64,000 nucleotides of DNA, taken from Rapana venosa (taxonomy: Eukaryota > Mollusca > Gastropoda > Neogastropoda > Muricidae). This document shows positions 20,861-33,778 of the stretch, piece after piece. Within the stretch, counting starts at the first letter, position 1. Each line of letters starts with the position of its first letter. The notes below the pieces were generated by a model that was not told the DNA's origin, ran no database searches, and saw only the letters and a list, made by a program, of their open reading frames with translations. Location of the stretch: assembly GCA_028751875.1 (NCBI GenBank), contig CM054141.1, positions 49,641,516 through 49,705,515 on the forward strand, read 5' to 3'. The translations under genes were made by a program, and so were the position numbers.

Positions 20861-23169
20861 CACCTCACTACACAACAACCTACACCTCACTATAGGACAC
20901 TACACTACAAAACACGGGAAGCTAAAAACCTAAAACCATAAATCACACGCACAACAAAACTATTCTGAACAATCAGAACAATAAAGGAACCCACAATAGT
21001 TTCATTTTTTAAAAGTTTTATTCCTTAGTTTTCACAATTCACAACGTTTTATTCAAAACACATTCCTACATCAAAGACAAAACATGTACTATTCCAGTCC
21101 AGTAACGATTGGCTATTTACTATGATACCATACAAGATTCAGCAAGCTTGATCATACATACATGCACACATACATGTATGTATATATATATGTATGTATA
21201 TAGCATGCTACACTTCTTTAAGAAGAATACAGTAAAGAGCACCTGTGGAATAATTTACAACAAAATCTAAAGATTTTTTCAAATGGAAAAATAATCCCAC
21301 CAGAAATCAGTAACTGTCAAATGCAGATGAAAGACAAGGAAAATGAGAATGAAGGAAGATAAAAAGAAGCAAACAGGACTTCTCCATTTTCAAAAGAGTG
21401 ATTATATTACCTTTTTTTTTTTCCCCTTTTCAAAACTAGTGTGAAGCTGTTCAGTAAGCTCTGCATAAAAGAAATGGTAGAAAACCACCAGGAAAACGTG
21501 CAGTGTAAATGACAAAGCCTCTGCTATGCTCCGAATCTATGCAAAGTGAAGCACAATGATTAAGCAAATTAGGATCTCCCTTTATCATCGTATCATTGTG
21601 TTTTTGTGACCTTGGAAGTACGTTTCTTGCAAACATAGTCTGCTTAGGAAGACGAGTCTTTAGGAGCATTTTTGCCATGTTGTCACTGTTTATCGTCTCA
21701 CAAGCTGCTGATGTCAGGGAATGACATGAATAAAAATGCACACGCACACACACACACACCAAACCCTAGTGTATTAAATGTCAAAAAGAAAGTGAGACAA
21801 CCCCTCACATTCACCCCCTTCCTCTCCCTTACAAAAAAGAAGTATATATTCTATTCTCCACCCCCTCTATCTTTGTCCACTTCCTCTCTTGCACACAGGT
21901 TGAACACACACCCAACCTTCAATAATTATTGTAAAATTTAAAAACAATTCTTATTTACGTAATGGAAATAAGAGGCAGAAAAAACAACAACAGCAACACA
22001 AAAGCAAGTAGATGCCCTGAAATTTTCATAAAGCTACATAAACATTTAGTAAATATACATATATAAATATGTATATAATTATGAATATATATGAATATTC
22101 ATAAACAGGGAGCTTTCCCATCAATACCAAACCAAGGAAAGACACTACAATTATAATTTCATATACAAATAATATACTCTTCATTCAGATGAATGTATGT
22201 ATATCTGTATGTATGGAGGTTGAGGCATATAGATGAAAGCTGACACTTCATTACTATGATTCAAACTAAATCCTTTACATGTAATTGATATTACAAACCT
22301 GCACAAATATACCAGACTGTACTGCAATGTAATAATCAATGTGGCGAGCATCCTTATAAAGAATAATATCCTTAAAAAATAAAACACACTTTTAGGGTTA
22401 TGATACAAGCAGATATGATTATGTTCTTTTTAACAATGAGGGTAAATGGTCCCCAGTGTCTGTTTCTCTCTCCCCCTCCCCCTTCCTTTTCTTCCAAATA
22501 CATGTGTGTGTGTGTGTATGTGTCCATGTGCTGTCTCCAACAGGTATGTGTGTGTGTGTGTGTGTGTGTGTCTTTGCTTTAACAACCATCCAATAAAAAG
22601 TGACTGGACAGACCACAAGTGCCAGTAGAATACAATGTGTACCTGTATGTTAAAACATAATGTGAACCATGTTTACATGAATGAAGGAATACTTGATGTA
22701 CACACCAAATAAATTGTAATGTATAAAATTATCAGTTTTGATAAAAAGCTGCAAGCACAGTCTCTCATTCAAATGGGGGTATTTGTTTCACTGATTAATT
22801 GCAAACACAAGTTTTCCCCTCCTTAACATGTTATGTAAAAAGCAGCTCTCTCCATATGAACTTAGAACCACAAAGGTCTTTATGTCTCTTACATACTCTG
22901 AAAAGCTGTCACATCCTCTGTCAGCAAAGACAGCTGTTGCATCCTCTGTAAACAAAAAAAGCTGCTCAAGTACAAACAGAAAAATCATAAAGTTTCTCAT
23001 TTCTTTCTGATAAAAGGCCCCCCAAAAGACCAAAAAACACACAACACCCTCATAATGATATTCATGTGGGCACTTAAGTCAAATGGGTATCTTTTAATTC
23101 TGAAAATCCTAAAGTTGAAGAGAGCCTTCACAGTATGTGTATTTGCTGTGGTGGTAAAAAAAAAGAAGA
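20861..23169. other. A/C-rich stretch, possible transcribed 3' region; no coding sequence
   Basis: From about 20.9 kb rightward the plus strand becomes rich in A and C with many AAAACAAAA-type runs. No exon or known transposon recognised. It contains TATA/TGTA runs at 21170-21200, a GT tract near 22550-22570, and a short imperfect duplication around 22905-22965 (CATCCTCTGT twice). Confidence 0.5.
21017..21053 (-). promoter_or_regulatory. Candidate polyadenylation signals
   Basis: Two AATAAA hexamers in minus sense, at 21048-21053 and 21017-21022. They sit at the left limit of a long A/C-rich (plus strand) domain that contains the DIAPH gene. They could mark the 3' end of a very long DIAPH 3'UTR or of another minus-strand transcript. 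AATAAA also occurs elsewhere in the domain (for example minus sense near 24770, 29875, 30967 and 31482), so this is only a candidate. Confidence 0.3.
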
Positions 23170-23435
23170 ATAAAATGGAAGTGGAAATGCTATGCATGTG
23201 CAAGCATGGCAAGGGCCAGATCGAGTGGAGTTGTCTTTCTACCGAAAACGGTTTTATTTGAGTTAATTTTTTTTTGGCTACTGAGATGACTGTGAGCAGG
23301 TGATTGCATAAGTCAGATATGGTGAGTATGGTGCAGCTAAACCATAATTGATTCATCAGATGCTGTTGCTGAGATTCGAACTCACGACTTCACAGACCCA
23401 TTGGGATGAAGCCAAATGCTCTATCCACACAGCTA
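23170..23435 (-). mobile_element. tRNA-derived SINE, family C, full length
   Basis: Minus sense head TATAGCTGTGTGGATAGAGC, B-box GTGAGTTCGAATCTCAGCAA. The body continues to CTTGCCATGCTTGCACATGC. It shares its 3' body with 59690-59845. Confidence 0.83.
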
Positions 23436-23629
23436 TAGCATACACCTCTTGGTAAAAATGAAAACTGAAACAAACACGTGCTAACTTTGGCACATCATCA
23501 AGTAGTATGACATTCAGCTCCCAGACACATTCCCAGACGAGACAAAACATGTCAGTGCAACAGGTGATTTAGCTCTCTGGCCATATTATCTAGTACAATA
23601 GTGTCTTCCACAGCATAGAGATTACACTT

Positions 23630-24053
23630 TTTTTTTTGTTCTCTGGCTAAACCTCCAAGGTTCACCAATGGTGAGATTTTGTGAAAGTGACAGATTACTC
23701 ACCACAAAGGTAGCCGCATTCTGATTTCGGGGATGATGTCAAAACATGACATCAGAGTGCAGGCGTGTTTAAAACGTCATCCATTTCTATTGGCACGTAA
23801 TGGCCTACTCTTCTGAAAGGAGGAACAGGTGCTTAACACGTGCGCAAGATGTATTGTAAAGACTATGAACTGAGGTCTCTTGAGTTTGCAGTCTCATCTC
23901 AAGGACTTTTGGGGTGGGGGGTGGGGTGGGGGGAGAGTGGAGTAGGTGCAGATGTTAACTCAAGAAGAAAAATCCCTTTGAATGGGTGTCTTGGTGGTGG
24001 TTGTAACTCTGACCATCACATCACGAGCTAAATGCTCTGACCACTAAGCTGTC
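23630..24053 (-). mobile_element. tRNA-derived SINE, family AB with tail 2, full length
   Basis: Plus reading: tail AAGGTTCACCAATGGTGAGA, GGTAGCCGCATTCTGATTTC, body ATGGCCTACTCTTCTGAAAG, AGTCTCATCTCAAGGACTTT, and a head ending GCTCTGACCACTAAGCTGTC. Confidence 0.88.
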
Positions 24054-25150
24054 CCCCCTCCCCCACTATATATATGTAGAAATAAAAGTTTGCATGGCCA
24101 AAAAATACCTGTAGAACAGAAATATTGGATATCCTTCATCACAGAGAACATTAACAGCTTTTGTATGCTGTACTGCGATGTATTGTCCAACACAGTACTG
24201 AGTAATATGGCTGGTGTTTCTGAATGAACTTGAATGATGCTATCTCAGCAGAAAGTGTGCCCGGGAAGGGTGGTACCTCTCTGTTTCCATATGTGTATAC
24301 GTTGATCTATCTCTCTCTCTCTCACTCTCTCTCTCTATCTATCTATCTCTCACTCTCTATCTATCAATCTATTAAACCTCTCTCTCTCTCTCCCTATCTC
24401 TCTCTCTCCCTCCCTTTCATGATGTATACATTACATACTAAATTATTATTTTATTGCTTGTTTTTTGTGGTATGCATATGTTTTTGTGGACCTACTGGCC
24501 AACCCCTCCTCCCCCCACCATCAAAAACCAAAAAGAAAAAAGAATACAACACCCCCTCACATATTGAGGAAGATAAAATCTTCAATCAGCAAAATCTGGT
24601 TTTCACTGTAAAAAGCAACAACAAAAATCCAAAACAAAACCACACAATGAAGTTTGAGTAATGGTACTAGTCCTAAACTTCAGTTTCCCTTGACAGATGA
24701 ACTGCAATAATCACACACACACACAAACAAAACTACATTTTGCTTAAAAAGCATGTTGCCAACATTTTATTCACTATAGCATAAATAACTAAGTTTTGTT
24801 ACCTAAATCTATACCAGTCTTATTCATTTTTGTAATACAGATGGCATTCGGTATATCTACAAACATGAGGCTGTTTCTCCTCTGATTTCAACTACTAACA
24901 TTACTGTATTTTACTCCAATAATGCTGGTTAAGCCCCCCCCCCCCCCCCCCCCATATATAACCACAACAAACTGGTGAAGTTAAAAACGCATGCTTTTGT
25001 TCTCAATGTATATCTCAAATTTAGCAATGGTTCACAGTTGTGGACCTAAACAACAGGTGACAAGCTGCATTTATTACCAATATGATGGGACAGTTTAACA
25101 GTTGAGGCATTTCATGTGTGTGTGTGTTTATTTATTTTATTTTAATTTTA
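24054..25150. other. Non-coding stretch with (CT)n/(ATCT)n and poly-C
   Basis: CT/ATCT tract at about 24307-24415, C20 at 24934-24953. No gene or known mobile element recognised. Confidence 0.55.
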
Positions 25151-25154
25151 TTCT

Positions 25155-25353
25155 TTTATATCGAGGATAATGGAATAAGCACTCATGTGCTTTTTACATC
25201 CAGTCCCCATGTGTATGCGGATTTGTGAATTCTGTCATCGGTTTCCACCGGCACACAATGGCCTACTCTTACGAAAAGCGGAACAGGATTTAACATGTGT
25301 GCAAGATGTTCTGCGTGCGTTCGCACACGGGACCTCGGTTTATAGTCTCATCC
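25155..25353 (-). mobile_element. SINE family AB with tail 1, 5'-truncated at a (GT)n
   Basis: TTATATCGAGGATAATGGAA to TTATAGTCTCATCCG, then a (GT)n run replaces the 5' part. Confidence 0.86.
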
Positions 25354-26205
25354 GTGTGTGTGTGTGTGTGTGTGAGCTTTAAGTTTGTGTAATTATGTGC
25401 ATGTTAGCTTTAAGTTTGTATAATTATGTGTGTGTATGCATGTGAGTGCACGCACATGTATGTATAGTGGATGAGTGCATGCATGCATTGAAAAAGCAGA
25501 AACAGTTTTATTTTATATCTTTTTTCAGCTTTGGTATGAGCTTTAAAACAAAAAATAATAAAAAGTAAACCAGAATGAGAGATTCAAGAGAGAAGTGGGG
25601 GGGGGGGGGGGGGGGGGTAGGGAGGGAGAAAGAAAGAGAGAGGGAGAGAGAGAGACAGACAGACAGACTGACAGAAAAAAGCCGATAGAACTTCAAAAAC
25701 ATAATGGATGTACACAATTCCTGATACTCCATTACCATAAAACAGCTCCACAGTTCTTCACAACAACAATAATAGAAAGGAGAAGAATATGATTCAGAAA
25801 AAACCTGAAGGGCAATGATTCGCAGCACTAAACCTACCTCGGTCGCAAAAACTGAAAGGGGAAATGAAGAGTAACAGGAGACAGAAACTATCATAGCAAA
25901 AACCTGCACACAAATCTATACATCTGAAGATAAGAGGATGTCACCAGTGTTTGCTTGCCTCAACAAATCAGCTGCTTCTGTTTTCATCATGTGTTTTCTT
26001 TTTCTTCTTCTCACAATACTTTACCATGTCTTCTAATTCAAAGAACAAGCAAAAAAACCCAAAATGAAAACCAACAAATCCAAAGAAAAAAGCACACACA
26101 CACACACAAAGAACCCTAGTCACACACATACAAAACAGTGGGCTCAGATCAATATTGTGAGAAGCAGCAGAATATGTTCCTTTTTTCCCCCTTTCTCTAT
26201 ATATT
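25354..26205. other. Non-coding stretch with poly-G and GA-rich tract
   Basis: G21 at 25597-25617 followed by GA/GACA-rich sequence to about 25675. No gene seen. Confidence 0.5.
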
Positions 26206-26214
26206 TGAAATGTA

Positions 26215-26306
26215 CTCTGACTGCAGAACCAGATTGGAACCACAGACCTCTGGCATCCTAGCAGGTTGTTGTAACACCTAGGCCACCATAACCCTCGATC
26301 CACCAA
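26215..26306 (-). mobile_element. Isolated tRNA-like SINE head
   Basis: Minus sense GGTTATGGTGGCCTAGGTGT (A-box) and CTGTGGTTCCAATCTGGTTC (B-box), spaced as in tRNA-derived SINEs. It does not form a complete tRNA cloverleaf with acceptor pairing that I can see. Confidence 0.6.
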
Positions 26307-26554
26307 AACCACAGGTGTTCACTGATGATGCAATGTGATATGAGATATGCATTCAAAGTCACACATTCCTCCTCCCACAATTTTAATTCTTATTTTTAAT
26401 AACATGCAAAACTCCCCCCTCCCCTAAAAAAAAAACCCAACAAAAAACCCCAAACCAACAACCAACTCTGAACAAAAAAATAACCACCCCCCTCCCTCAA
26501 TTAAAAAAAAAAATCTATTCAACACCTTGTCTTTTGCCTTGTAACAGCTGGTAA

Positions 26555-27455
26555 AAATAATAATAAATGTATTTATATCATACTATATCTTGCAAAGACA
26601 AAGCGCTTTCATTCAACCTACAGTCATGCAATCAAAAACAATTAATAGCTTAAATTAAACAAATTCAAAGCGTGCACACACACACACTTCAAGGTTATAC
26701 ACTTTGGCAAGGTGATGGGATTTCGGCTGTTGAGGGAGAGACAATTCTAAGATGAGGCAGGAGGAGAAAATTTTAGGTTTGAAGTGTCTTGAGGCTGGAT
26801 TTAAAAGTGTCATAAGTAGGCTTTTGGTGAAGAGAGAGGGGGAGGTCATTCCAGGTTGATGGACCAGAAATAGAGAAAGAGCGATGGCCAACGGTGGATT
26901 GGTTGAATCTGGGTGTTTGTAAGCACAAGGTATCTGCAGCTGAGCAGAAGGAATGAGAAGGAGTGTACAGGTCAAGACATTCACAGAGGTAGGAGGGTGC
27001 TGTTTTGTGGAGACATTTGTAACAGAGGGTACTGGTCTTAAAGTTTACTCTCTGTGGCACAGGCAACCAGTGGAGAGATCTCAAGAAAGGGGTAATGTGC
27101 TCAGATTTTTTTTCTGAGAAGTAGTCAAGCTGCGGAGTAGTGGCTAGATGATGCTGGCAGACCAGCCAAAAGAGAATTGCAGAAGTCCAGACATGAAAGA
27201 ATGAGAGATGGGACAAGTTTGGATGCTGCATCAGAGGACAGGTACTTTCAAGTTGCACTAATATGCCGTAGCTGATAGTAGCACGTCTGGCAGGTCTATG
27301 TGATGAGTTTTTGCAAAGAGAATGTGTTGTAGATAATGACCCCTAAATAGTCCACAGCAGTGGTAAGATGGACTGATGTATTGCCAATTTCTACTGAAGT
27401 TGTTGTAATGTAAGAAAGTTTGTGGTACAATAATATTCATAAACCCCACAACTGT
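26555..27455 (-). mobile_element. Degenerate L2-like LINE, C-terminal RT region to 3' end
   Basis: Minus-strand frames read LGVIIYNTFSLQKLITHI, then HITPFLRSLHWLPVPQRVNF, KTSTLCYKCLHKTAPSYLCE, CLDLYTPSHSF, GHRSFSISGPSTWNDLPLSL and TFKSSLKT. This is the post-RT block of L2/CR1-group LINEs ('HITPVLKSLHWLPVxxRIxFKI...LAPPYLSELL...AFSVAAPKLWNSLP'). Frame changes show it is inactive. Its 3' end (26555-26650) recurs at 8256-8348 and 48385-48447. Confidence 0.9.
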
Positions 27456-28489
27456 CCAGTGACTCAGGAAAATATTGCTGTCATATTTTTATGTCACAGG
27501 CTGTACAATAATCTTGTGAATGAACAGATACTAAATATCAGAATTTTTAATCACATACATCCTCATAATGATTTTTGTGCGAGTGATTACTTTTTTCCCC
27601 CTATATTCTTCTATTTCCATGACTATATGAAAGGTGATTACTCACATACATGATTGAGATTGTAATAGCAATGCCTCAGAAGATGAAATGTGGTCTCCAA
27701 ACATTATGATAAAAACACATCTATGTGAAAATTAACTCAGCAGCGCAACCACCTGAAAATGGGAGTAGTTGATTAAGTAGGTAAGTGAAAGCAAAATATT
27801 CGGACAATAATTATGATTATTATTGATTATTCTGCACTGTGGGTGACAAGTTGAACAAAATACAAAGCATTAGTTTTGTTTAGGAGATTAGCTCCTACTG
27901 GTTGTTTTTACAAGGTCTATTTCTTAACTTGAAGCCAATCAAATAAGGACCGCTGATTACTTCAAAAAAGCAAGAAGGAAAAAAGAAAACCCAACAGAAA
28001 ATAGAACCCCCTCCCTCTTCTTATCAGAGCAGAGTTGAGACAACAAGTCAGTACAATAATCAACCTAGTCCTCTAAAATACATCCCTTCATATGTTAGGG
28101 TTTTAGTCACTCAAACAGAAATGTCAGGACATTGTGTTCAAGCAGGTCTGTACTTACACATATCAGTATTGTTTTCTCTTCACATGATCTTTGCCAAGAC
28201 ATGGCTTTCATGGATAGCAGGACAAATCCCCCAAACCAAACCTAGAATGCATGCTGGGCAACAATTGGTATATGACACAGCTGTGTTTGATAAATCAAGC
28301 ATATGTGTAGTTGAGTCCTATGTTGGAACTGACTGAAATCATTATCAAACTTGTGCAAACCTACTGATATTAAGCCCTTGGAAGATCTTTTGGGAATACA
28401 TTGAATTAAACCCTGAATGATAAAACTACTGTTCATAGCATTTTCTATTATGTTGAAATGCAAAGTCCCTTCTACTGGGTAATCTTCAT
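27456..28489. other. Non-coding stretch
   Basis: A/T-rich, no gene or recognisable repeat. Confidence 0.5.
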
Positions 28490-28835
28490 CTTAGTGATCT
28501 TTTATCAGGGAAATTTAATGATCAATGTAATGATCTTCTGCTTGTTAGTAATTTTTTGTGTGAGGGATAATCTGTCAACTTCATGATCTTTTGCTTGAGA
28601 TATTCTATTTATCTCGTGATCTACTGCATGGGATAATTTTTAAAAGTTGTGATCTTTTGCTTAAGATAGTATGTCAGCTTGGCGATCTTTTATATACATC
28701 AAATCTGTTACCATATATTGTATGTGGTCTCTTGCAAGCAATGATCTGTCATCTTTATATGGGATGATCTGTCAGTTCAGTGATCTTTGATGAGTAACTG
28801 AGGTTGTCAACCTGGTGATCTCTAGTGAAGAACAA
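28490..28835. repeat. Degenerate tandem array with GATCTTTTGCTTGNGATA motif, about 33-bp period
   Basis: GATCT occurs at 28496, 28532, 28585, 28618, 28651, 28684, 28743, 28765, 28782 and 28817. The spacing is exactly 33 bp over 28585-28618-28651-28684. Each is usually followed by TTTGCTTGAGATA or a variant and preceded by CAGCTTGGYG or CAACTTCATG. Strongly diverged minisatellite; no open frame. Confidence 0.75.
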
Positions 28836-31800
28836 TGCATCTCTCTCACATACCCGCATACTATCACTTTGCTTACTTCAGAATCCCTTTTCCTTGATTT
28901 TTTAAAAATGTTATGTATGCAAATGCCAGAAGCTGTGGTTAACAAAACGATGTGAAAATGTTGTCTGCTGCAGGGCTCACAACAATCCCATTCATCATCC
29001 TAGTTATATTACTTTTCTTGAACATAATTTTACCTCGTATCTTATTCACTTTTACATCTGTATTAGCTTTTGCATTTGACGGATAAAAGTGTCAAAACAT
29101 TTGTTAAACTCATAGTCATGAAATGATATCGCCTAAAGATCAGTGTTGTTTATGAAATACTCCTTCCCTCCCCCCTCCACACACACTCCCTGAGTTGGTG
29201 ATATTTATTTGCTGATGAAATGCATAGTATCAAATATCAATAATAGTAACAACAACAACAAAATTGTAGGTCTTAAACATTACTCAACTAAAAATCCCAA
29301 GATAGATTTGATTAAATGGATGTAGACAAGAGTTCACTGAATAAAAAATTATTGTGATTTAGACATCACAGCTTGGCTTAGATTTCATCCTCTAGCTGAT
29401 AATCAGCTGTTGTCAAACGGAAATCCTTCAGATTCACCAGACTTTCCACTTCGCTCAGACTAGGAATAAAGAAAATGTGTTCATAGCACTTGACTTGACT
29501 TCTCGAGGAGTGATCCGGGCACTGAGCTGAAGTTTTCATGCAGTGTGTTGTGGACAAGTTGAACCTGGCAGAGCCTATCCCCCTGCTGGTAGTCGGGTGC
29601 AAAAGCTGGGTATGCTTGTGTCTAAACTGTGTGACCCTCCCCTACACAAAGAGTCATGTTATATACCAGAGGCCAATTTTTTTAATTGTTAATGTGCTAT
29701 TAATCTGCAATTAAAAAGCTAATCAATACAAAAAGAACGCAGATTGAAAATCGGAGACCTATACGAAAAGTTATCACAAATTGCAATGCTAGACACCAGG
29801 AAGTGACAAAGTGAGAAATTGAATATTGCATTGTAACATGTGATCAGGATGAGGGTTTGGGCCTTTTCCATTTTATTTTTAATGCATTTTTTTTAAAGCA
29901 AAAGGAAACAAAATTACATATTAATACTTCAACGCAAGGTTAAAGAAAGCTGATGGTTTTATAATCAATCAGAATCTTTAAACCGACAACGTGACCCACA
30001 CCTGCCTAAAATGACTCCAAGCATAAAAAAAAGTGGGTCAGGTGCAATGTGACTCATTTCATGGTGGTGGGTCACTTATTTGTGGACACTAAGCTTGCAG
30101 GAAAGTTTCCCTCTCTCCTCAGAGGAGTACATAATTATTTTCTAAACATGAGCCTGTTATGACAAAATGATAACACTAACAATATTCACAGAAAACTTGC
30201 AACCTGCAAGAGTCTACCACCTTCATTTTCACCAGAATTCTTTCTTGGCTTGACTTGTCCCTTCCTGGTAACTAGAATCCATTCAAAATCCAAGATGGCT
30301 GAAAAGACCATGATGGATTCGGTGAATATAACATCACACTCCAACTTGGCAGGCAGGAGACTTTACTGCTATTACCAGCATTGGAGTAATCAAATAACTT
30401 TACACTTTGTTGTTGTTGTTATGTTGTTTTTTTCTATAGAAATGTAGCAATCTTCTTGTTTGTAAAACAACAGTGCTGAAACTATCACTTAGAGAACACA
30501 GAAGCAAGGCAAGAACAATGGAGCTGGCATGGGAAAAGTGGTTGAAAGTGTGTGTGTGTGTATATGTGTGTGTACGTGTGTGTGTGTGTGTTTGCATGCC
30601 TGCAGTACAACATATGTATGTGTGTTTTGCATATCTTTTTCACTTTCTAAGACCACTGCAAATTTTTCGAGACATCATTGGTGCAGTCTTCTCCTTCGTT
30701 TTCTTTATTCTTTTCCCTAAAAAAATGACTGAAAAGGCTGTAATTACAAATGGCGAATAGAAAAAAGCAAGGGGCTTTCTTTCCTGGTTTCCATGCAGAC
30801 AACATGTACTACATTTTTTCCAATTTTTTAAAAACAAAAATACTGACACTGATACTCACTTGGCTAAAAGAAAAAAATCCCCCCCCTCCTACTAAAAAAA
30901 CCAACCCCAACAACCCCACAAAAACAACACAAAAAACTTGACCTCTTCTTAAGTAGAGCATGACACTTTATTTTTGTGAACAGCAGATAGAAAAAAAAAA
31001 TGCACACAAAAAAACCAGCCAAACAAACAACAGTTAAAAATCCAATATGGAGAATCGACAACGTCTGTGCGCGTTGTTCTTCAGCATCATAGGCACAGAT
31101 ACGTTAACATTTTGTAACAAACCACATATATACATATACCAAACAACACGTGCATAAAAATCAGTCCACTGTCCACACCTGTCCAGATAGGTGCATATGC
31201 ATGAATACACTTGCTTCTGAGTCAACTGCTTTTTCTGTGATTAGAAGCGAGGGTCCGTGTTCGAGTTTGATACAACTTGGACTAGTTAGGAGTTGAAACC
31301 CAAAACCCCCCCAGACTGTCACCACATCAGAAAAAACAAAATAATGACAATATTAATTCAACTTCACTTAACTCTAAAAGAGTTGTTAGGGCTCTACACC
31401 AAAGAACAGTTTAGAGAGATCCCCCCCCCCCCCCTCCCTTTTTTTTTCTTTCTTGCAGGCAGTATTTTTCTTTACTAGGCATTTTATTTGATCTCATTCA
31501 TCAAATATTGCTAACCCCCCCCTTTTTAAAAAAAAACCCAACTCTCTCATGCCCAGCATCTAGATCAGAGTGGTTTCTTCAGTGGCTTTTGTTGTGTGCC
31601 CAAAAGCCACTCCCTGAATCATTGAAATGGTTGGTACCTATGTCTATTCTGCAAGTTTATCAATTTTCTCCAAAACAAAACCATGTCATTGTACTGACTG
31701 ATCTCCTTCAAACCTCTTCCCTGTAAAAGTAAAAACCAAATGATGGATATATTATGTCACTGTACAGACATTATCCATTTTGCATAACTTGTCGGCGGCA

Positions 31801-32033
31801 CCAGATCATTAAACGTTGAATAGATAAAAAAAAAAGAAAAAGATTGCAAATGCACACAGCGCAAGTGGTCATCAATGTAGGTGGCAAAGGGACATGCAGG
31901 ACATTGCAGGGGGAGGGAGAGGAGGGGGGGGGGGGGGGGGTACTTAATGTTACACACATCTGGACAGATGCAGATGAGGATGGCAGTTACCAGCATTGTA
32001 ACAAAACTGCTTACCATAAAACAGTATTTCATA
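28836..32033. other. Non-coding A/C-rich stretch
   Basis: Short segment 29510-29600 resembles 48190-48265 (ACAAGTTGAACCTGGCAGAG versus GCAAGTTGAACCTGACAGAA), probably a diverged repeat. Other contents: a (GT)n at 30547-30590, C14 at 31421-31434 and G17 at 31924-31940. No gene recognised. Confidence 0.5.
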
Positions 32034-33778
32034 TTCAACCCTTTCTTAGGCTCTAGTCAACTGTTCTTAGGCTATAGTCAACTGCTCTTAGGCTATGGTC
32101 AACTGTTCTTAGGCTATAGTCAACTGCTCTTAGGCTCTAGTCAACTGTTCTTAGGCCATAGTCAACTGTTCTTAGGCTATGGTCAACTCTGTTCTTAGGC
32201 TATAGTCAACTGCTCTTAGGCTCTAGTCAACTGTTCTTAGGCCATAGTCAACTGTTCTTAGGCCATAGTCAACTGTTCTTAGGCCATAGTCAACTGTTCT
32301 TAGGCCATAGTCAACTGTTCTTAGGCTATAGTCAACTCTGTTCTTAGGCCCATAGTCAACTGCTCTTAGGCCATAGTCAACTGTTCTTAGGCTATAGTCA
32401 ACTCTGTTCTTAGGCTATAGTCAACTGTTCTTAGGCTATAGTCAGCTGTTCTTAGGCTATAGTCAACTGTTCTTAGGCTATAGTCAACTCTGTTCTTAGG
32501 CTATAGTCAACTCTGTTCTTAGGCTATAGTCAACTGTTCTTAGGCTATAGTCAACTGCTCTTAGGCTATAGTCAACTCTGTTCTTAGGTTATAGTCAACT
32601 GTTCTTAGGCTATAGTCAACTGCTCTTAGGCTATAGTCAACTCTGTTCTTAGGCTATAGTCAACTGTTCTTAGGCTATAGTCAACTCTGTTCTTAGGCTA
32701 TAGTCAACTGTTCTTAGGCTATAGTCAACTGCTCTTAGGCTATAGTCAACTCTGTTCTTAGGTTATAGTCAACTGTTCTTAGGCTATAGTCAACTGCTCT
32801 TAGGCTATAGTCAACTCTGTTCTTAGGCTATAGTCAACTGTTCTTAGGCTATAGTCAACTCTGTTCTTAGGCTATAGTCAACTGCTCTTAGGCTATAGTC
32901 AACTCTGTTCTTAGGTTATAGTCAACTGTTCTTAGGCTATAGTCAACTGTTCTTAGGCTATAGTCAACTGTTCTTAGGCTATAGTCAACTCTGTTCTTGG
33001 GCTATAGTCAACTCTGTTCTTGGGCTATAGTCAACTCTGTTCTTGGGCTATAGTCAACTCTGTTCTTGGGCTATAGTCAACTGTTCTTAGGCTATAGTCA
33101 ACTGTTCTTAGGCTATAGTCAGCTGCTCTTAGGCTATAGTCAACTCTGTTCTTGGGCTATAGTCAACTCTGTTCTTAGGCTATAGTCAACTGTGTTCTTA
33201 GGCTATAGTCAACTGTTCTTAGGCTATAGTCAACTGTGTTCTTAGGCTATAGTCAACTGCTCTTAGGCTATAGTCAGCTGCTCTTAGGCTATGGTCAACT
33301 GCTCTTAGGCTATGGTCAACTGCTCTTAGGCTATGGTCAACTGTTCTTAGGCTATGGTCAACTGTTCTTAGGCTATGGTCAACTGTTCTTAGGCTATAGT
33401 CAGCTGTTCTTAGGCCATAGTCAACTGTTCTTAGGCTATAGTCAACTGTTCTTAGGCTATAGTCAACTGTTCTTAGGCTATAGTCAACTGCTCTTAGGCT
33501 ATAGTCAACTGTTCTTAGGCTATAGTCAGCTGTTCTTAGGCTATAGTCAACTGCTCTTAGGCTATAGTCAACTCTGTTCTTAGGCTATAGTCAGCTGTTC
33601 TTAGGCCATAGTCAACTGCTCTTAGGCTATAGTCAACTGTTCTTAGGCTATAGTCAGCTGTTCTTAGGCTATAGTCAACTGTTCTTAGGCTATAGTCAGC
33701 TGTTCTTAGGCTATAGTCAACTGTTCTTAGGCTATAGTCAACTGTTCTTAGGCTATAGTCAACTCTGTTCTTAGGCTA
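32034..33778. repeat. Satellite array of mixed 21- and 23-bp monomers, about 80 units
   Basis: The monomer core is TTAGGCTATAGTCAACTG followed by TTC (21 bp) or, with CTC inserted as CTCTGTTC, 23 bp. Variants at fixed positions: GCTCTAG, GCCATAG, GCTATGG, GGTTATAG, TTGGGC and GTCAGC. The GGTTATAG variant recurs at 32587, 32761 and 32914, spacing 174 and 153 bp (5x21+3x23 and 4x21+3x23). TTGGGC monomers cluster at about 32997-33070. The two-base-longer units destroy any long reading frame. The L-G-Y-S-Q-L-F heptad frames are incidental. Confidence 0.97.

Noticed and set aside
32034..33583. Long open frames of repeating L-G-Y-S-Q-L-F heptads, as if a repeat protein
   Set aside because: They are translations of a 21-bp satellite. 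The 23-bp monomers interrupt the frame and the context has no coding signals.
32034..33778. TTAGGC in every monomer suggested an interstitial telomere
   Set aside because: TTAGGC is only part of a 21-23-bp monomer and is not tandem by itself. The expected molluscan telomere unit is TTAGGG.
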